Notes: a model not told the origin generated them from the letters alone. Counted from the stretch's first letter, positions 26,775 to 37,920 are shown. The stretch is 64,000 bases of DNA from Halomonas borealis (GCF_004798905.1 NZ_SDMO01000001.1:496001-560000), one strand, 5' to 3'. Made by a program: numbers and translations.

Positions 26775-27959
26775 ATGACCGATGTCCTGCTGCTGGCCCT
26801 GTTGTTGGTCGCGGTCGCCATCGGTTGGTGGCTCGGCCGCCGCGAACGTCGGGCCACCGCCCCCTCGTCCCGCTCGTCGACGCTGGCCCGCGATTATTTC
26901 GTGGGCCTCAACTACCTGCTCAATGACCAGCAGGATCGTGCCATCGAGACCTTCATCGGCGCCCTGGAGGTCAACAGCGATACCATCGAGACGCACATCA
27001 CCCTGGGCAACCTGTTCCGCACGCGCGACGAGGCCGATCGGGCGGTGAAGGTCCACCAGAACCTGCTGGCCCGCCCCACGCTCAGCGACGAACAGGGCGA
27101 CCGGGTACAGCTGGAGCTGGCACGCGATTTCCTGCAGCTCGGCCTGTTCGACCGGGCCGAGCGGCTGCTGCATGCGTTGATCAAGGACAGTCAGAGCGGC
27201 GAGCACCGCCACGCCGCCCGCCAACTGCTGGTCAAGCTGCTCGAGCGGGAAGGCGAGTATCAACAGGCCCTGGACGTGGCCCAGCCCACGCTGGTGAAGG
27301 AAAGCGACGACGTACGCCGCGCCGCCGCCCACTGGTTATGCGAGATCGCCGAGCAACAACGACATTCGGCGAGCCCCGTGCTGGCCCGGCGCCACCTCAA
27401 ACAGGCCCTCTCCACCGATCGACAGTGCGTGCGCGCCAACCTGCTGCTCGCCGACATGGCCCTGGAGACCGCCCAGTACCGTCAGGCGATCCGCCTGCTG
27501 CAGCGCATCCCCGAGCAGGACAAGAGTTTCGTGCCGACCCTGCTCGAGCCTCTGGGCCGCGCCTACCGGCTGCTCGACGACGAACGAGGCCTGATCCACG
27601 CCCTCGAATCGCTGCGCGAGATCGCCCCTTACACCAGTGTCATCACCATGCTGGCGGAGACGCTGCGTCGCCAACATGGCGATCCCGAAGCCTCCCTGGC
27701 ACTGCTGACCAGCGAGCTCGAGCGCTCTCCGAGCCTCGGCGGCGTGGACTACCTGATTCGGCTCTACCTGCAGCAGGAAGGTGGCCACGACAACCCGCGC
27801 ATCGAGCTGCTCCAACGCCATACCCACACGCTGCTCAAGGCCCGCCCACGTCATCGTTGCCAACGCTGCGGCTTCAGCGGCGAACCCTTGTTATGGCGAT
27901 GCCCCCGCTGCCACAGCTGGGGCACCACCAAACCCATCACCGGCATCGAAGGCGAATAG
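26775..27959 (+). CDS. lapB: lipopolysaccharide assembly protein LapB (YciM)
   Basis: A 394-residue protein with one N-terminal membrane anchor (about 3-20), a series of TPR helices (about 35-350, starting ARDYFVGLNYLLNDQQDRAI) and a C-terminal rubredoxin-like metal site (CQRCGF and CPRCHSW). LapB brings FtsH protease to LpxC and so sets lipid A synthesis. The order ihfB-lapA-lapB, with convergent pyrF, supports the call. Confidence 0.95.
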   Translation: MTDVLLLALLLVAVAIGWWLGRRERRATAPSSRSSTLARDYFVGLNYLLNDQQDRAIETFIGALEVNSDTIETHITLGNLFRTRDEADRAVKVHQNLLARPTLSDEQGDRVQLELARDFLQLGLFDRAERLLHALIKDSQSGEHRHAARQLLVKLLEREGEYQQALDVAQPTLVKESDDVRRAAAHWLCEIAEQQRHSASPVLARRHLKQALSTDRQCVRANLLLADMALETAQYRQAIRLLQRIPEQDKSFVPTLLEPLGRAYRLLDDERGLIHALESLREIAPYTSVITMLAETLRRQHGDPEASLALLTSELERSPSLGGVDYLIRLYLQQEGGHDNPRIELLQRHTHTLLKARPRHRCQRCGFSGEPLLWRCPRCHSWGTTKPITGIEGE

Positions 27960-27961
27960 CC

Positions 27962-28663
27962 TCAGCCAGCCGCCAGCTCGGCCTCGATGGCGGCCAGCGC
28001 CGCCATGGGATCCTCGGCCTGGGTCACCGGGCGCCCCACCACCAGATGGGTGCTGCCCGCCGTCATGGCCGCCGCCGGTGTCATCACCCGCCGCTGATCG
28101 CCGATGGCCGCCGTGGCCGGGCGAATCCCCGGCGTCACCTTGAGGAAGTCATCGCCACACAGCGTGCGCAGCCGTGCGGCCTCCTGGGCCGAGCACACCA
28201 CGCCGTCCATGCCGCTGTCACGCGCCAGTGCCGCCAACCGCTCGACCTGCTCGGCGGGCGAGAGGCCGATGCCCGCTTCGGCGAGGTCCTCTGCCCCCAT
28301 GCTGGTCAGCACCGTGACCGCGATCAGGTGGGTCGACAGGGCATTCTGAACCAGCCGCTGCTTGGCCGCCTCCATCATTCGCCCGCCACCGGCGGCATGC
28401 ACATTGACCATCCAGACGCCCTGCTCTGCGGCGGCCTGCACCGCCCCCGCCACGGTATTGGGGATGTCGTGGAACTTGAGGTCCAGGAACACATCGAAAC
28501 CACGCCCATGCAGCGCCTCGAGCACATCGGGGCCGCTGCGCGTGAACAGCTCCTTGCCCACCTTGAGCCGACAACGGGCGGGATCGAGCCGGTCGGCCAT
28601 GCACAGGGCGGCATCCAACGAAGCATAATCGAGGGCGATGATCAGGGGAGACGCGGTGGACAC
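27962..28663 (-). CDS. pyrF: orotidine 5'-phosphate decarboxylase
   Basis: A 233-residue TIM-barrel enzyme with LIIALDYAS at the N terminus, the catalytic [12 protein letters not shown] (Lys and Asp network), [14 protein letters not shown] and the phosphate-binding [12 protein letters not shown]. It makes UMP in pyrimidine synthesis. GTG at 28663 is chosen because CCAGGAG lies about 9 bases upstream and the protein then has the usual length; the open frame runs further upstream without similarity. Confidence 0.94.
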   Translation of the reverse strand: MSTASPLIIALDYASLDAALCMADRLDPARCRLKVGKELFTRSGPDVLEALHGRGFDVFLDLKFHDIPNTVAGAVQAAAEQGVWMVNVHAAGGGRMMEAAKQRLVQNALSTHLIAVTVLTSMGAEDLAEAGIGLSPAEQVERLAALARDSGMDGVVCSAQEAARLRTLCGDDFLKVTPGIRPATAAIGDQRRVMTPAAAMTAGSTHLVVGRPVTQAEDPMAALAAIEAELAAG

Positions 28664-28878
28664 GGGCAAGGCTCCTGGCAGCGGATTGAACCCGCACAGT
28701 ATATCAGCCAACCCCCGAGGCGCATGGGGAGATATCGCACCGCGAGCGATCGCGATCGCCGATGCCCGAACGGGCAGATGGCTCACTCCCGAGAGCAGGC
28801 ACGGGCACTAGCTTGAAAGCAGGTAGCGGCGCAGCAAGTGCTACCGACACGCTTCGATCTCACAGGGAGACTCGCCTC

Positions 28879-29157
28879 ATGACGATGCACCTCAAGACAC
28901 CACTCGCCATCCTGGGCATGACACTGCTGCTCGGCCTGAGCGCCCCGGCCCTCGCCCAGGAGGTCGCCCCGATCAACGTCAACACCGCCGACGCCACCCT
29001 GCTCAGCGAGCTCCCGGGCATCGGCGAGACGAAGGCCACCGCCATCGTCGAGAACCGCGAGGCCAACGGCCCCTTCGAATCCGCGGATGACCTGGCCCGC
29101 GTCAGCGGCATCGGCGAAATGACCGTGGAGGGTCTCGCCGATCAGGTCACCTTCTGA
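28879..29157 (+). CDS. ComEA-like helix-hairpin-helix protein, exported
   Basis: A 92-residue protein with a signal peptide (cleavage near ALA-QEV, about residue 29) followed by one ComEA-type HhH domain: PINVNTADATLLSELPGIGETKA and DLARVSGIGEMT. Such periplasmic proteins bind double-stranded DNA and support DNA uptake; a repair or envelope role is also possible. GGGAGA 8 bases upstream supports ATG 28879. It is divergent from pyrF. Confidence 0.85.
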   Translation: MTMHLKTPLAILGMTLLLGLSAPALAQEVAPINVNTADATLLSELPGIGETKATAIVENREANGPFESADDLARVSGIGEMTVEGLADQVTF

Positions 29158-29549
29158 GACCGATGGCCCGCCACCACCCGACGGCGGTGCTCGGCCCTCG
29201 AGCCCGCCGTCACCCACCACGCCTCAATCACTGCCGTTCTAGCGGCGATATCGCCGAGCCTTCCCGGGCTCCGTAGCGACATCCTGTGACACACTCTCGA
29301 CACGCCACACCGCGTCGAGCCTCACCATCAGCTTTCGGTCTCCGACCATCGCCCCCTACGGCCGGCTCACCGGCTGGCGCTTTCGATGCCGTATCACGCT
29401 TCGTCGACCCTTGGAGCCGTCACCACCGGCGGCGCCCCTGGTATCGCCTATCTCGAACATGACGACGGCGTACTCCCGCCCGGCGATCGAGGCTTGTTTT
29501 CTCGCTTGTCTGCCCCCATTTCTGCCTCATTCGTCAACGCGGAGTCATC
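29158..29549. other. intergenic region, nothing recognised
   Basis: About 390 GC-rich bases between the ComEA-like gene and fxsA hold no convincing coding sequence, tRNA or strong hairpin. Short open readings here lack ribosome binding sites. It probably carries the fxsA promoter. Confidence 0.5.
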
Positions 29550-30068
29550 ATGCCCTTTCTCGCCCTCTTTACCGTCTTCGCCCTGCTCGACTTCGTCTTG
29601 CTGTTTACCGTCGGTAGTCATATCGGGCTGCTGACCACCCTGCTGCTGGTGCTGGCCACCGGCTTCTTGGGCCTGCACCTGATCCGTCGCGAAGGCGTCG
29701 CCACCTTCGCCCGCGCCCAAGAGCGCATGGCCCGCGGCGAGCTGCCGTCCGGCGAGCTACTCACCGGGGCCGCGCTGATCTTCGGCGGGGCCCTGCTGAT
29801 GGCGCCAGGCTTCTTGTCCGATGCCCTGGGCTTCATGTGCCTGATCCCCGATGCCCGCCGCCTGCTCGGCAAGCTACTGAGCCGGCTCGGCATGCGCGTT
29901 CAGGGCGTGCACATGCAGGGTGGCGCCTATCAGGCACGCCAGGGTAGCGATGCCGACTGGCAGCAAGCCGGCGAACCCCACGACACGACCCGGCGCTCGT
30001 CCACCCACGACGACACCGACCAACCGCTGGAAGGGGACTTCATCAGCCACGACGAACGGCGCGGCTGA
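29550..30068 (+). CDS. fxsA: FxsA-family membrane protein
   Basis: A 172-residue cytoplasmic-membrane protein. The FxsA domain has four hydrophobic segments (about 1-110: FALLDFVLLFTVGSHIG, then TGFLGLHLIRREG and GGALLMAPGFLSD), then a hydrophilic tail. FxsA suppresses phage-T7 exclusion by the F plasmid when overproduced; its native role is unknown. It lies upstream of groES, as in many gammaproteobacteria. Confidence 0.92.
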   Translation: MPFLALFTVFALLDFVLLFTVGSHIGLLTTLLLVLATGFLGLHLIRREGVATFARAQERMARGELPSGELLTGAALIFGGALLMAPGFLSDALGFMCLIPDARRLLGKLLSRLGMRVQGVHMQGGAYQARQGSDADWQQAGEPHDTTRRSSTHDDTDQPLEGDFISHDERRG

Positions 30069-30093
30069 GCGGCAAAAAATTTTCGCCCAGGGG

Positions 30094-30121
30094 CTTGAAA
30101 GCCTACTGGCCAGCCCCACCT
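30094..30121 (+). promoter_or_regulatory. sigma-32 heat-shock promoter of groESL
   Basis: CTTGAAA (30094-30100) and CCCCACCT (30114-30121) with a 13-base spacer match the RpoH consensus closely, about 150 bases before groES. Confidence 0.85.
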
Positions 30122-30271
30122 ATCCGACAGCAACGATTTTCGGTTCCGGCCCGCCGGAACCATCCCCACGGAAGGCAGACGCCTTCACCCCGCAGCCAAG
30201 CCTGCGGGTTGATGATGAAAACGCCGGACAGCGATGTTCCGGCACAGCAAACCCTCAGGAGAACGTGAGCA

Positions 30272-32273
<2,002 letters not shown>

Positions 32274-32320
32274 GCCACCCCGCTCCTCCTAGGCACGCCT
32301 AACGGCCTAGCCTGATCGAG

Positions 32321-32352
32321 ACCCCCGCCGGGCAACCGGCGGGGGTTTCTTT
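32321..32352 (+). terminator. terminator of groESL
   Basis: ACCCCCGCCGG and CCGGCGGGGGT form an 11-bp stem with loop GCAA followed by TTCTTT, a classical Rho-independent terminator. Confidence 0.92.
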
Positions 32353-32451
32353 ATGCAAGAAGCCCGCAGCCAGACACTGTAGAATCCCGGTCAATGTCGC
32401 TCACCGCGCCAACGCCTTTCCCGTTCCTCTTATGTCTCAGTCTCTTTATCT

Positions 32452-33198
32452 ATGTTGTCGAACATTCGTATCGTCCTCGTCCAGACCTACCACCCCGGCA
32501 ATATCGGCGCCTCGGCGCGCGCCATGAAGACCATGGGGCTCACCGACCTGGTGCTGGTCAACCCGCGTCGCTTCCCCGACCCCGAGGCCAATCGTCTGGC
32601 CGCCGGCGCCGAGGACGTGATCGAGGCCGCCCGGGTGGTAGACACCCTGGAGGAAGCGGTCAACGACTGCGTTCAGGTCATCGGCGCCAGCGCCCGCCTG
32701 CGCAGCATGCCCCTGCCCCACTTCGACGAGCCCGCCGAGATGGCCGAGTCGCTGGTCGATCATGCGGCCGACGCCCCGGTCGCCCTGGTCTTCGGCCGCG
32801 AGCGCTTCGGGCTGACCAACGACGAGATTCGCCGCTGCAGTCATCAGGCCAGCATCCCCGCCAACCCCGACTACGGCATCCTCAACCTCTCCCAGGCCGT
32901 CCAGGTGCTGGCCTACGAAGCCTTCCGCGCCTGGCGCCAGCGCCCGGATAGCGGCTTCCGCCCGGCCAAACCCGCCCATGACCGCCCGCCGACCCGGGAG
33001 CAGCTAGGGCACTTCCATGACCACCTGACCCGCGTGATGCAGGAAAGCGGCTTCATCACCCAGCCCCACGCCCGCACCGAGGAGCAGCTGCAGGCGCTGT
33101 TCGCCCGCGCCCAGCCCTCGCGCAAGGAGCTCTCGTTGCTGCGCGGCCTGCTGAGTTCGCTGGAACGCGACCCCGCCGACCCCGGCAAGGCGCCCTAG
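32452..33198 (+). CDS. trmJ: tRNA (cytidine/uridine-2'-O-)-methyltransferase TrmJ
   Basis: The 248-residue SPOUT methyltransferase begins IRIVLVQTYHPGNIGASARA. The AdoMet-binding knot is at LVFGRERFGLTNDEI (about 113-130) and YGILNLSQAVQVL. TrmJ methylates the 2'-OH of position 32 in several tRNAs; its usual C-terminal dimerisation helix region is present. An in-frame alternative start lies very close; the ribosome binding site is weak. Confidence 0.93.
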   Translation: MLSNIRIVLVQTYHPGNIGASARAMKTMGLTDLVLVNPRRFPDPEANRLAAGAEDVIEAARVVDTLEEAVNDCVQVIGASARLRSMPLPHFDEPAEMAESLVDHAADAPVALVFGRERFGLTNDEIRRCSHQASIPANPDYGILNLSQAVQVLAYEAFRAWRQRPDSGFRPAKPAHDRPPTREQLGHFHDHLTRVMQESGFITQPHARTEEQLQALFARAQPSRKELSLLRGLLSSLERDPADPGKAP

Positions 33199-33203
33199 GC
33201 TTT

Positions 33204-33414
33204 TCTGACAAGTCGGTGAGCGAAGGCCAGGCAAGCAAACACTCGGCGACAAATCGGCAGGGATGGCCGATTTGGGCAGCTCTGCTGCTCGAAGAGCGAG
33301 TGACAGGAGGTCGCTCGTCAAAAGACGGAGTTTGCGGGGTGACAATGAGGTCTTTGAGTCGATGTTTAACGCCGTATGGCCGAGCGCAGCCAGTTTTCGG
33401 ACAGGGCCTAGGCC
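33204..33414 (+). repeat. dispersed repeat element, copy A (long form)
   Basis: The left arm (GAGCGAAGGCCAGGCAAG) and right arm (AAAGACGGAG, then TTTGAGTCGAT, TTAACGCCGTATGGCCGAGC and GGGCCTAGGCC) match the element at 38398-38538. The middle here is about 75 bases longer. Both copies sit just after a coding gene in the same orientation. Confidence 0.85.
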
Positions 33415-33558
33415 GCCATCGAATCGTCACCGCCTCTTCACGATACCGTCATGCCAGGCGGCGATGATGCAAGGGCCCAACAGGGACACCGGCAACGGAC
33501 ACTGCCACTCGCCCAGCCAGGGACGCCCCGAACGCCAGGAAGGAAGCAGGAAGGATGT

Positions 33559-33588
33559 TGCCACGCCGGATTGCGTCGTGGCATTTTT
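33559..33588 (+). terminator. terminator-like hairpin
   Basis: TGCCACG and CGTGGCA form a stem around an 11-base loop, followed by TTTTT. It lies upstream of the aminotransferase gene and could end trmJ/repeat transcription or act as a leader. Confidence 0.55.
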
Positions 33589-33710
33589 CCGTTCGCCAGC
33601 CGCCATGACTGGAAGAACCACCGGCTTGGCCGGTAACCTCATTCGATAGCAACGAGCCGGGCCTCCCGCGGCCAGGCTCCGGCCCCCCACCGTGTATCGA
33701 GAGAGATCCC

Positions 33711-34826
33711 ATGCCTCGCTTCGCCGACCATCTCTATCAACCCGGCCCCGACAATCCCCTCCCCGGCCTCTGGGTACTGCAACGACGCCTGGGGCACGCG
33801 CTGCCCCACCGACTGGGGTCCAACGAGGGGCTCGACATGCCCCATGACGCCCTACGCGCCCATTTCGGCGACGCCATGGCCGAGCACGTCACCTGCTACG
33901 GCGACGCCGAGGCGCTGGGCCTGCGCGAACGCCTGGCGGCCCGCCATGGCTTCGACCTCGACACCCTGCTGGTGGATGCCGGCTGCGACAGCCTGCTGGC
34001 CCTGGTGCTGCGCTGCGTCGCACCGGCCGGCACGACGGTGGTCGCCTCCGCCGGCACCTACCCGACCTTCGGCTACTTCGCCCGGGGCCAGGGCTGCCGG
34101 CTGATCGAGATCGACTACCGGGAAGACGCCGAGCACCTCGCCCCGGACCTCGACGCCCTGGCGGCGGCCGCACATCGAGAAGCGGCCCGACTGGTGTATC
34201 TGGCCAACCCGGACAACCCCACCGGCCACCCCTATCAAGCAGACGACGTCGCACGGCTACGCGAGGCGCTGCCCGAAGACTGCTGGCTGCTGCTGGACGA
34301 GGCCTACCACGACTTCCGCGACGACGCCGCCGACCCATCCTTCACCCGGGCGCTTCCCGGCGTCATCCGTTGCCGTACGCTATCGAAGGCCATGGGATTG
34401 GCCGGGCTGCGCATCGGCTACGCGATCGCCGAGCCCGAGACGCTGGCCATGATGATGAAGGTTCGCATCCACTACGCCGTCTCGACCCTCACCCAGGCCG
34501 CCGCCGAAGTGGTGCTGGATCATCCCCAGGAGGTCGATCGCCATATCCGCGAGGTGATCGAACGGCGCGAGCGGCTGGCCGCGCACTTCCAATCCCTGGG
34601 AGCGGATGTGCTGCCGAGCGCCACTAACTTCATCGGCATCCGCCTGTCGAGCGAGACCCTCGCTAAGCGCGTGCACGCCGACCTGCTGGGGGAAGGCAAG
34701 CTGATCGCACGCCCCGCCCATCCGGCACTCGGCCATGTGCTGCGCATCACCGCCGTGGAGGATGCCCTGGTGCCGGGCCGGTTACAGGCGCTGGAAAGGG
34801 TCGTGCAGCAAGGCCGGACGGCCTGA
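33711..34826 (+). CDS. PLP-dependent aminotransferase, histidinol-phosphate aminotransferase-like
   Basis: This 371-residue fold-type I aminotransferase has YLANPDNPTGHPY (about 163), LLDEAYHDF and the PLP lysine in RTLSKAMGLAGLRIGY (about residue 225). It resembles HisC in length and motifs, but no his genes are near, so the substrate is uncertain. GAGAGAG precedes the ATG. It converges on the small lipoprotein pair with a 22-base gap. Confidence 0.8.
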   Translation: MPRFADHLYQPGPDNPLPGLWVLQRRLGHALPHRLGSNEGLDMPHDALRAHFGDAMAEHVTCYGDAEALGLRERLAARHGFDLDTLLVDAGCDSLLALVLRCVAPAGTTVVASAGTYPTFGYFARGQGCRLIEIDYREDAEHLAPDLDALAAAAHREAARLVYLANPDNPTGHPYQADDVARLREALPEDCWLLLDEAYHDFRDDAADPSFTRALPGVIRCRTLSKAMGLAGLRIGYAIAEPETLAMMMKVRIHYAVSTLTQAAAEVVLDHPQEVDRHIREVIERRERLAAHFQSLGADVLPSATNFIGIRLSSETLAKRVHADLLGEGKLIARPAHPALGHVLRITAVEDALVPGRLQALERVVQQGRTA

Positions 34827-34848
34827 GACACGCGGAACAGGAGGCCGC

Positions 34849-35130
34849 TCAGCAGCGGCCATGCTTGGCTTGCCCGGGCGGGCAGAAGCCGCGGTGATCG
34901 CGGTGGCGCCGATGATGACGGTCACGATCGCGGCGGTGGTGGCGGTGGCCGCGATGCTCGTGGCGCGGCTCATGACGCTCGCGGTGCCGGTGATCCGAGT
35001 GGTGGCCGCCGATCTCCACCAGCGGCCCGGTATCGATCCGCGCCGGGGTGTAGCTGCAGCCTGCCACCAGCAGGGCGACGGCCAGCCCCAGGGCCGCGGT
35101 GGCGCCTCGCCGGCGCCGCGGCATGCGCAT
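34849..35130 (-). CDS. small His-rich lipoprotein (second of a tandem pair)
   Basis: A 93-residue product with a lipobox LLVAGC (lipidated Cys about residue 25), the sequence CSYTPARIDTGPLVEIG, a stretch of more than 40 residues dominated by His, Arg and Asp, and the C-terminal block FCPPGQAKHGRC. It starts 1 base after the stop of its paralogue. The paired Cys residues and His-rich tract suggest metal binding at the outer membrane, but no function is known to me. An ATG 6 bases downstream is an alternative start. Confidence 0.65.
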   Translation of the reverse strand: MRMPRRRRGATAALGLAVALLVAGCSYTPARIDTGPLVEIGGHHSDHRHRERHEPRHEHRGHRHHRRDRDRHHRRHRDHRGFCPPGQAKHGRC

Positions 35131-35131
35131 C

Positions 35132-35314
35132 TCAGCAGCGCCCTTTCTTCGCCTGCCCAGGCGGGCAGAAGCCGCCATCATGGCGTTCATGGTCATGATG
35201 ATCGCCGAATTCCACCAGTGGTTCGGCATCGATGCGCGCGGGCGTATAACTGCAGCCGGCCAGGAAAAGCGCCGCCATCAGCAGGGTCGCGGGCATCAGG
35301 AAACGCTGTGTCAT
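35132..35314 (-). CDS. small His-containing lipoprotein (first of a tandem pair)
   Basis: A 60-residue paralogue of the following gene. It has signal peptide and lipobox LFLAGC, then CSYTPARIDAEPLVEFGDHH, and ends FCPPGQAKKGRC. The His/Asp tract between the two conserved ends is only about 10 residues. The pair probably arose by tandem duplication followed by expansion of the His-rich segment in the downstream copy. A GGAGGC ribosome binding site precedes the ATG. Confidence 0.68.
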   Translation of the reverse strand: MTQRFLMPATLLMAALFLAGCSYTPARIDAEPLVEFGDHHDHERHDGGFCPPGQAKKGRC

Positions 35315-35617
35315 AGAAGCCTCCAGGGCGGGTTGAATGCCGCCATTATAGCGAAGTCACGCGGCCCTACCATGTGGCATAACGGCAACATCGGCGTCTC
35401 ATGACGACAACACCACGGCGTGACCCAGGCCTCAAAGGCCACGCGACCGACACCCTTGCCACACCCATCGTGCCGACCGACGCAGGCCGCCATGCCTCCG
35501 GTAACGCACGAAAAAATCCCCCTTGAAACGACGCCAAATCGGAAAAAACCAGGGATGGTACGACCCGATGTCTTTGCTATCGTCACGCAACATCCCCCCG
35601 ACACGAGGAGCTAGCCG

Positions 35618-36793
35618 ATGGGCGACGCGTCCCTGCCCGAGAAAATCCCCACGACCATGGCCGCCATGCGGCTGATCGGCCACGGCGACGCGGACCAGCT
35701 GGTCTTCGACGAGGCCGTGCCCACGCCACGCCCCGGCCCCGATGAGGTGCTGGTGAAGGTCACCGCCACCGCCAAGAACAACACCGACCGCAAGGCGCGC
35801 GAGGGCCTCTACCCGACCAAGGAGCAAGGCGACGTGACCTCGTTCGCCATGGGGGGGTCACCGACCCTGACCTTCCCGCGCATCCAGGGCGCCGATGTGG
35901 TCGGGCGGGTGGTCGCCGTGGGCGACGGCGTCGACGCCTCTCGCCACGGTGAACGCGGGCTGCTCGACTTCAACCTCTATGCCGACGCCCGGCGCGACCT
36001 CAACCTGACCCCGGACTACTATGGCCACGGGGCCGACGGCGGCTTCGCCGAGTACATCGCCGTGCCTTCGGCGCAGTTCCATCACGTGGCGAACCCCGAG
36101 CTCAAGGATGCCGAACTGGCCGCCATGGGCATGTGCTCCTATCAGACCGCCTACCATATGGTGACGGCGGCGGGCGTCAAGGCGGGAGAACGCATCCTCG
36201 TCACCGGCGCCAGCGGCGGCGTGGGCACCGCACTGATTCAGCTGTGCCGTGTGGTGGGCGCGATTCCCTATGCGTTGAGCCAGCAGGACAAGGCCCCCGC
36301 GCTGCTCGCACTCGGCGCCGAGGCGGTGCTCGACCGTTCCGACATGGGCGACTTCGAGGCCCGGGTCAAGGACGTGACCGGCGGCCAACCGATCGATGCG
36401 GTGATGGACCTGGTCGGTGGCGAGATGACCGACCGCTTCATCGATGCCATGATCTTCGACATGGCGGCCCGCTCGAGCCATCCCCGGTTGTCCATCGCCG
36501 GCGCCAGCGGCGGCAATGTCAGCGAGATCATGTGGACGCGCATCTACCTGTATCAGGTGCAGATCTTCGGCGTCTCCCACGGCACACGGGAAGAGGCCGA
36601 GCAGCTGGTGGCATGGATTCGCGAGGGCCGGCTCAAGCCGGTGCTGCACGCCGCCTTCAGGCTCTCCGATCTGCATGCCGCGGAACACTACTTCGTCAAC
36701 CGCGGCGGCCACTACCTGGGCAAGATCGTGATCGTCCCCGATGCCGAGTGGGACGTTCACGGTGCGCCCTTCTCCCTCGAGGGATCCTCATGA
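35618..36793 (+). CDS. zinc-type MDR oxidoreductase
   Basis: A 391-residue medium-chain dehydrogenase with GroES-like N terminus (about 15-130) and Rossmann motif [15 protein letters not shown] (about 193). No clear four-Cys structural zinc site is present, which points to a quinone-reductase-like member. It overlaps the proline-racemase-family gene by 4 bases, so the two enzymes are co-translated and probably act in one pathway. The substrate is unknown. Confidence 0.75.
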   Translation: MGDASLPEKIPTTMAAMRLIGHGDADQLVFDEAVPTPRPGPDEVLVKVTATAKNNTDRKAREGLYPTKEQGDVTSFAMGGSPTLTFPRIQGADVVGRVVAVGDGVDASRHGERGLLDFNLYADARRDLNLTPDYYGHGADGGFAEYIAVPSAQFHHVANPELKDAELAAMGMCSYQTAYHMVTAAGVKAGERILVTGASGGVGTALIQLCRVVGAIPYALSQQDKAPALLALGAEAVLDRSDMGDFEARVKDVTGGQPIDAVMDLVGGEMTDRFIDAMIFDMAARSSHPRLSIAGASGGNVSEIMWTRIYLYQVQIFGVSHGTREEAEQLVAWIREGRLKPVLHAAFRLSDLHAAEHYFVNRGGHYLGKIVIVPDAEWDVHGAPFSLEGSS

Positions 36794-37842
36794 GCCACCC
36801 TGAACTCAAGATCCGGCTGATGGACACCCATGCCGGCGGCGATGTCAGCCGCATCGTGCTGGGCGGCATCGAGGCACTGCCGGGTGCCACGGTACGCGAG
36901 CGGATGCACTATCTGCGCGACAACGCCGACGGCCTGCGCAAGCTGCTGCTCGACGAACCCTATGGCATCCCCGAGATGTCGGTGGACCTGATCGTGCCGG
37001 CCAGCGACCCGCAAGCCGCGGCCGGCTACATCATCATGGAGGTGATGGGCTACCCCATCTATTCCGGTTCCAACACCATCTGCACCGCCACCGCCGTGAT
37101 GGAGGCCGGCCTGGTGCCCAAGCGCGAGGGGCGCCAGCACTTCCAGCTCGAATCCCCCGCCGGGCTCGTGCAGATCGAGGCGCGGGTCGAGAACGACGTG
37201 GTCGAGGCGATCACCTGTGAAGGCCTGCCCAGCTATATCGACACCTATCGCCATACCATCCGGGTGCCGGGCATCGGCAACGTCACCTACAGCGTGGCCT
37301 ACAGCGGCGGCTTCTATGCCCTGGTCGACGCCACCGAGCTCGGCTTCTCGCTGGTTCGCGAGGAGGAGCGCGCGCTGTCCGAGTGCGCCTACCGCATCGT
37401 CGAGGCCCTGCAGGCCGAGCGCGGCTTCACCCACTACACCCTGGGCGACGTGGGGCCACTGCCCTTCCTGCACTTCATGGGGCCGGAAGAAACGGTGGCC
37501 GATGGCTTCTACCGCTCGCGCTCCACCACCTACGTGCACCCCGGGGTGATCTGTCGCAGCACCACCGGCACCGGCACCTCCGCGCGCCTGGCGCTGATGC
37601 ACCACGAGGGACGCCTGCGCCCTGGGGACCGGCTCGAGACCGTCTCGCTGCGTGAGACCGGCTTCATCGGCCAATTCACCGGCACGCGGAAGGAAGGCCA
37701 GCAAACGGTGGTGGAAAACACCATCACCGGCAAGGCCTTCGTGCTCGCCCACTCGGACATCGTCCTCAACCCCGAAGACCCGATGCTGCGCGACGACAGC
37801 GTCTATCATATCCTCGAGTCCCACCAGGACGCCGTGTCCTGA
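36790..37842 (+). CDS. proline racemase-superfamily protein with Ser/Thr at the catalytic positions
   Basis: The 350-residue protein has the proline racemase/hydroxyproline epimerase fold. The first catalytic motif, MCGHxxI in racemases, reads YSGSNTI here, and the second, SPCGTGTSA, reads STTGTGTSA, so both catalytic Cys positions carry Ser and Thr. Loss of the second Cys to Thr is known in trans-3-hydroxyproline dehydratases; Ser plus Thr is unusual. A dehydratase of a hydroxyproline-like substrate is the best guess. A GC hairpin follows at 37849-37867. Confidence 0.72.
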   Translation: MSHPELKIRLMDTHAGGDVSRIVLGGIEALPGATVRERMHYLRDNADGLRKLLLDEPYGIPEMSVDLIVPASDPQAAAGYIIMEVMGYPIYSGSNTICTATAVMEAGLVPKREGRQHFQLESPAGLVQIEARVENDVVEAITCEGLPSYIDTYRHTIRVPGIGNVTYSVAYSGGFYALVDATELGFSLVREEERALSECAYRIVEALQAERGFTHYTLGDVGPLPFLHFMGPEETVADGFYRSRSTTYVHPGVICRSTTGTGTSARLALMHHEGRLRPGDRLETVSLRETGFIGQFTGTRKEGQQTVVENTITGKAFVLAHSDIVLNPEDPMLRDDSVYHILESHQDAVS

Positions 37843-37848
37843 ACCTGC

Positions 37849-37867
37849 GCGCCGGCCTCGCCGGCGC
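37849..37867 (+). terminator. possible terminator after the racemase-family gene
   Basis: GCGCCGGC pairs perfectly with GCCGGCGC around a 3-base loop, followed by CCCTCATTTCTT. Confidence 0.5.
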
Positions 37868-37920
37868 CCCTCATTTCTTACCCCGGGCACGAAGGCGCCC
37901 GCCCCATCGGAGAGCCCTAC

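Larger units (their letters stand above)
33199..33710. other. intergenic region with dispersed repeat and hairpin
   Basis: The first 215 bases are copy A of the dispersed repeat and bases 33559-33588 form a terminator-like hairpin. The rest shows nothing recognisable. Short open readings across it are artefacts of the repeat. Confidence 0.6.

Noticed and set aside
33263-33649. A possible 128-residue protein across the intergenic region after trmJ
   Set aside because: Its core lies inside the dispersed repeat and the same peptide frame appears at 38396-38851. The frame is a property of the repeat, and no ribosome binding site is present.
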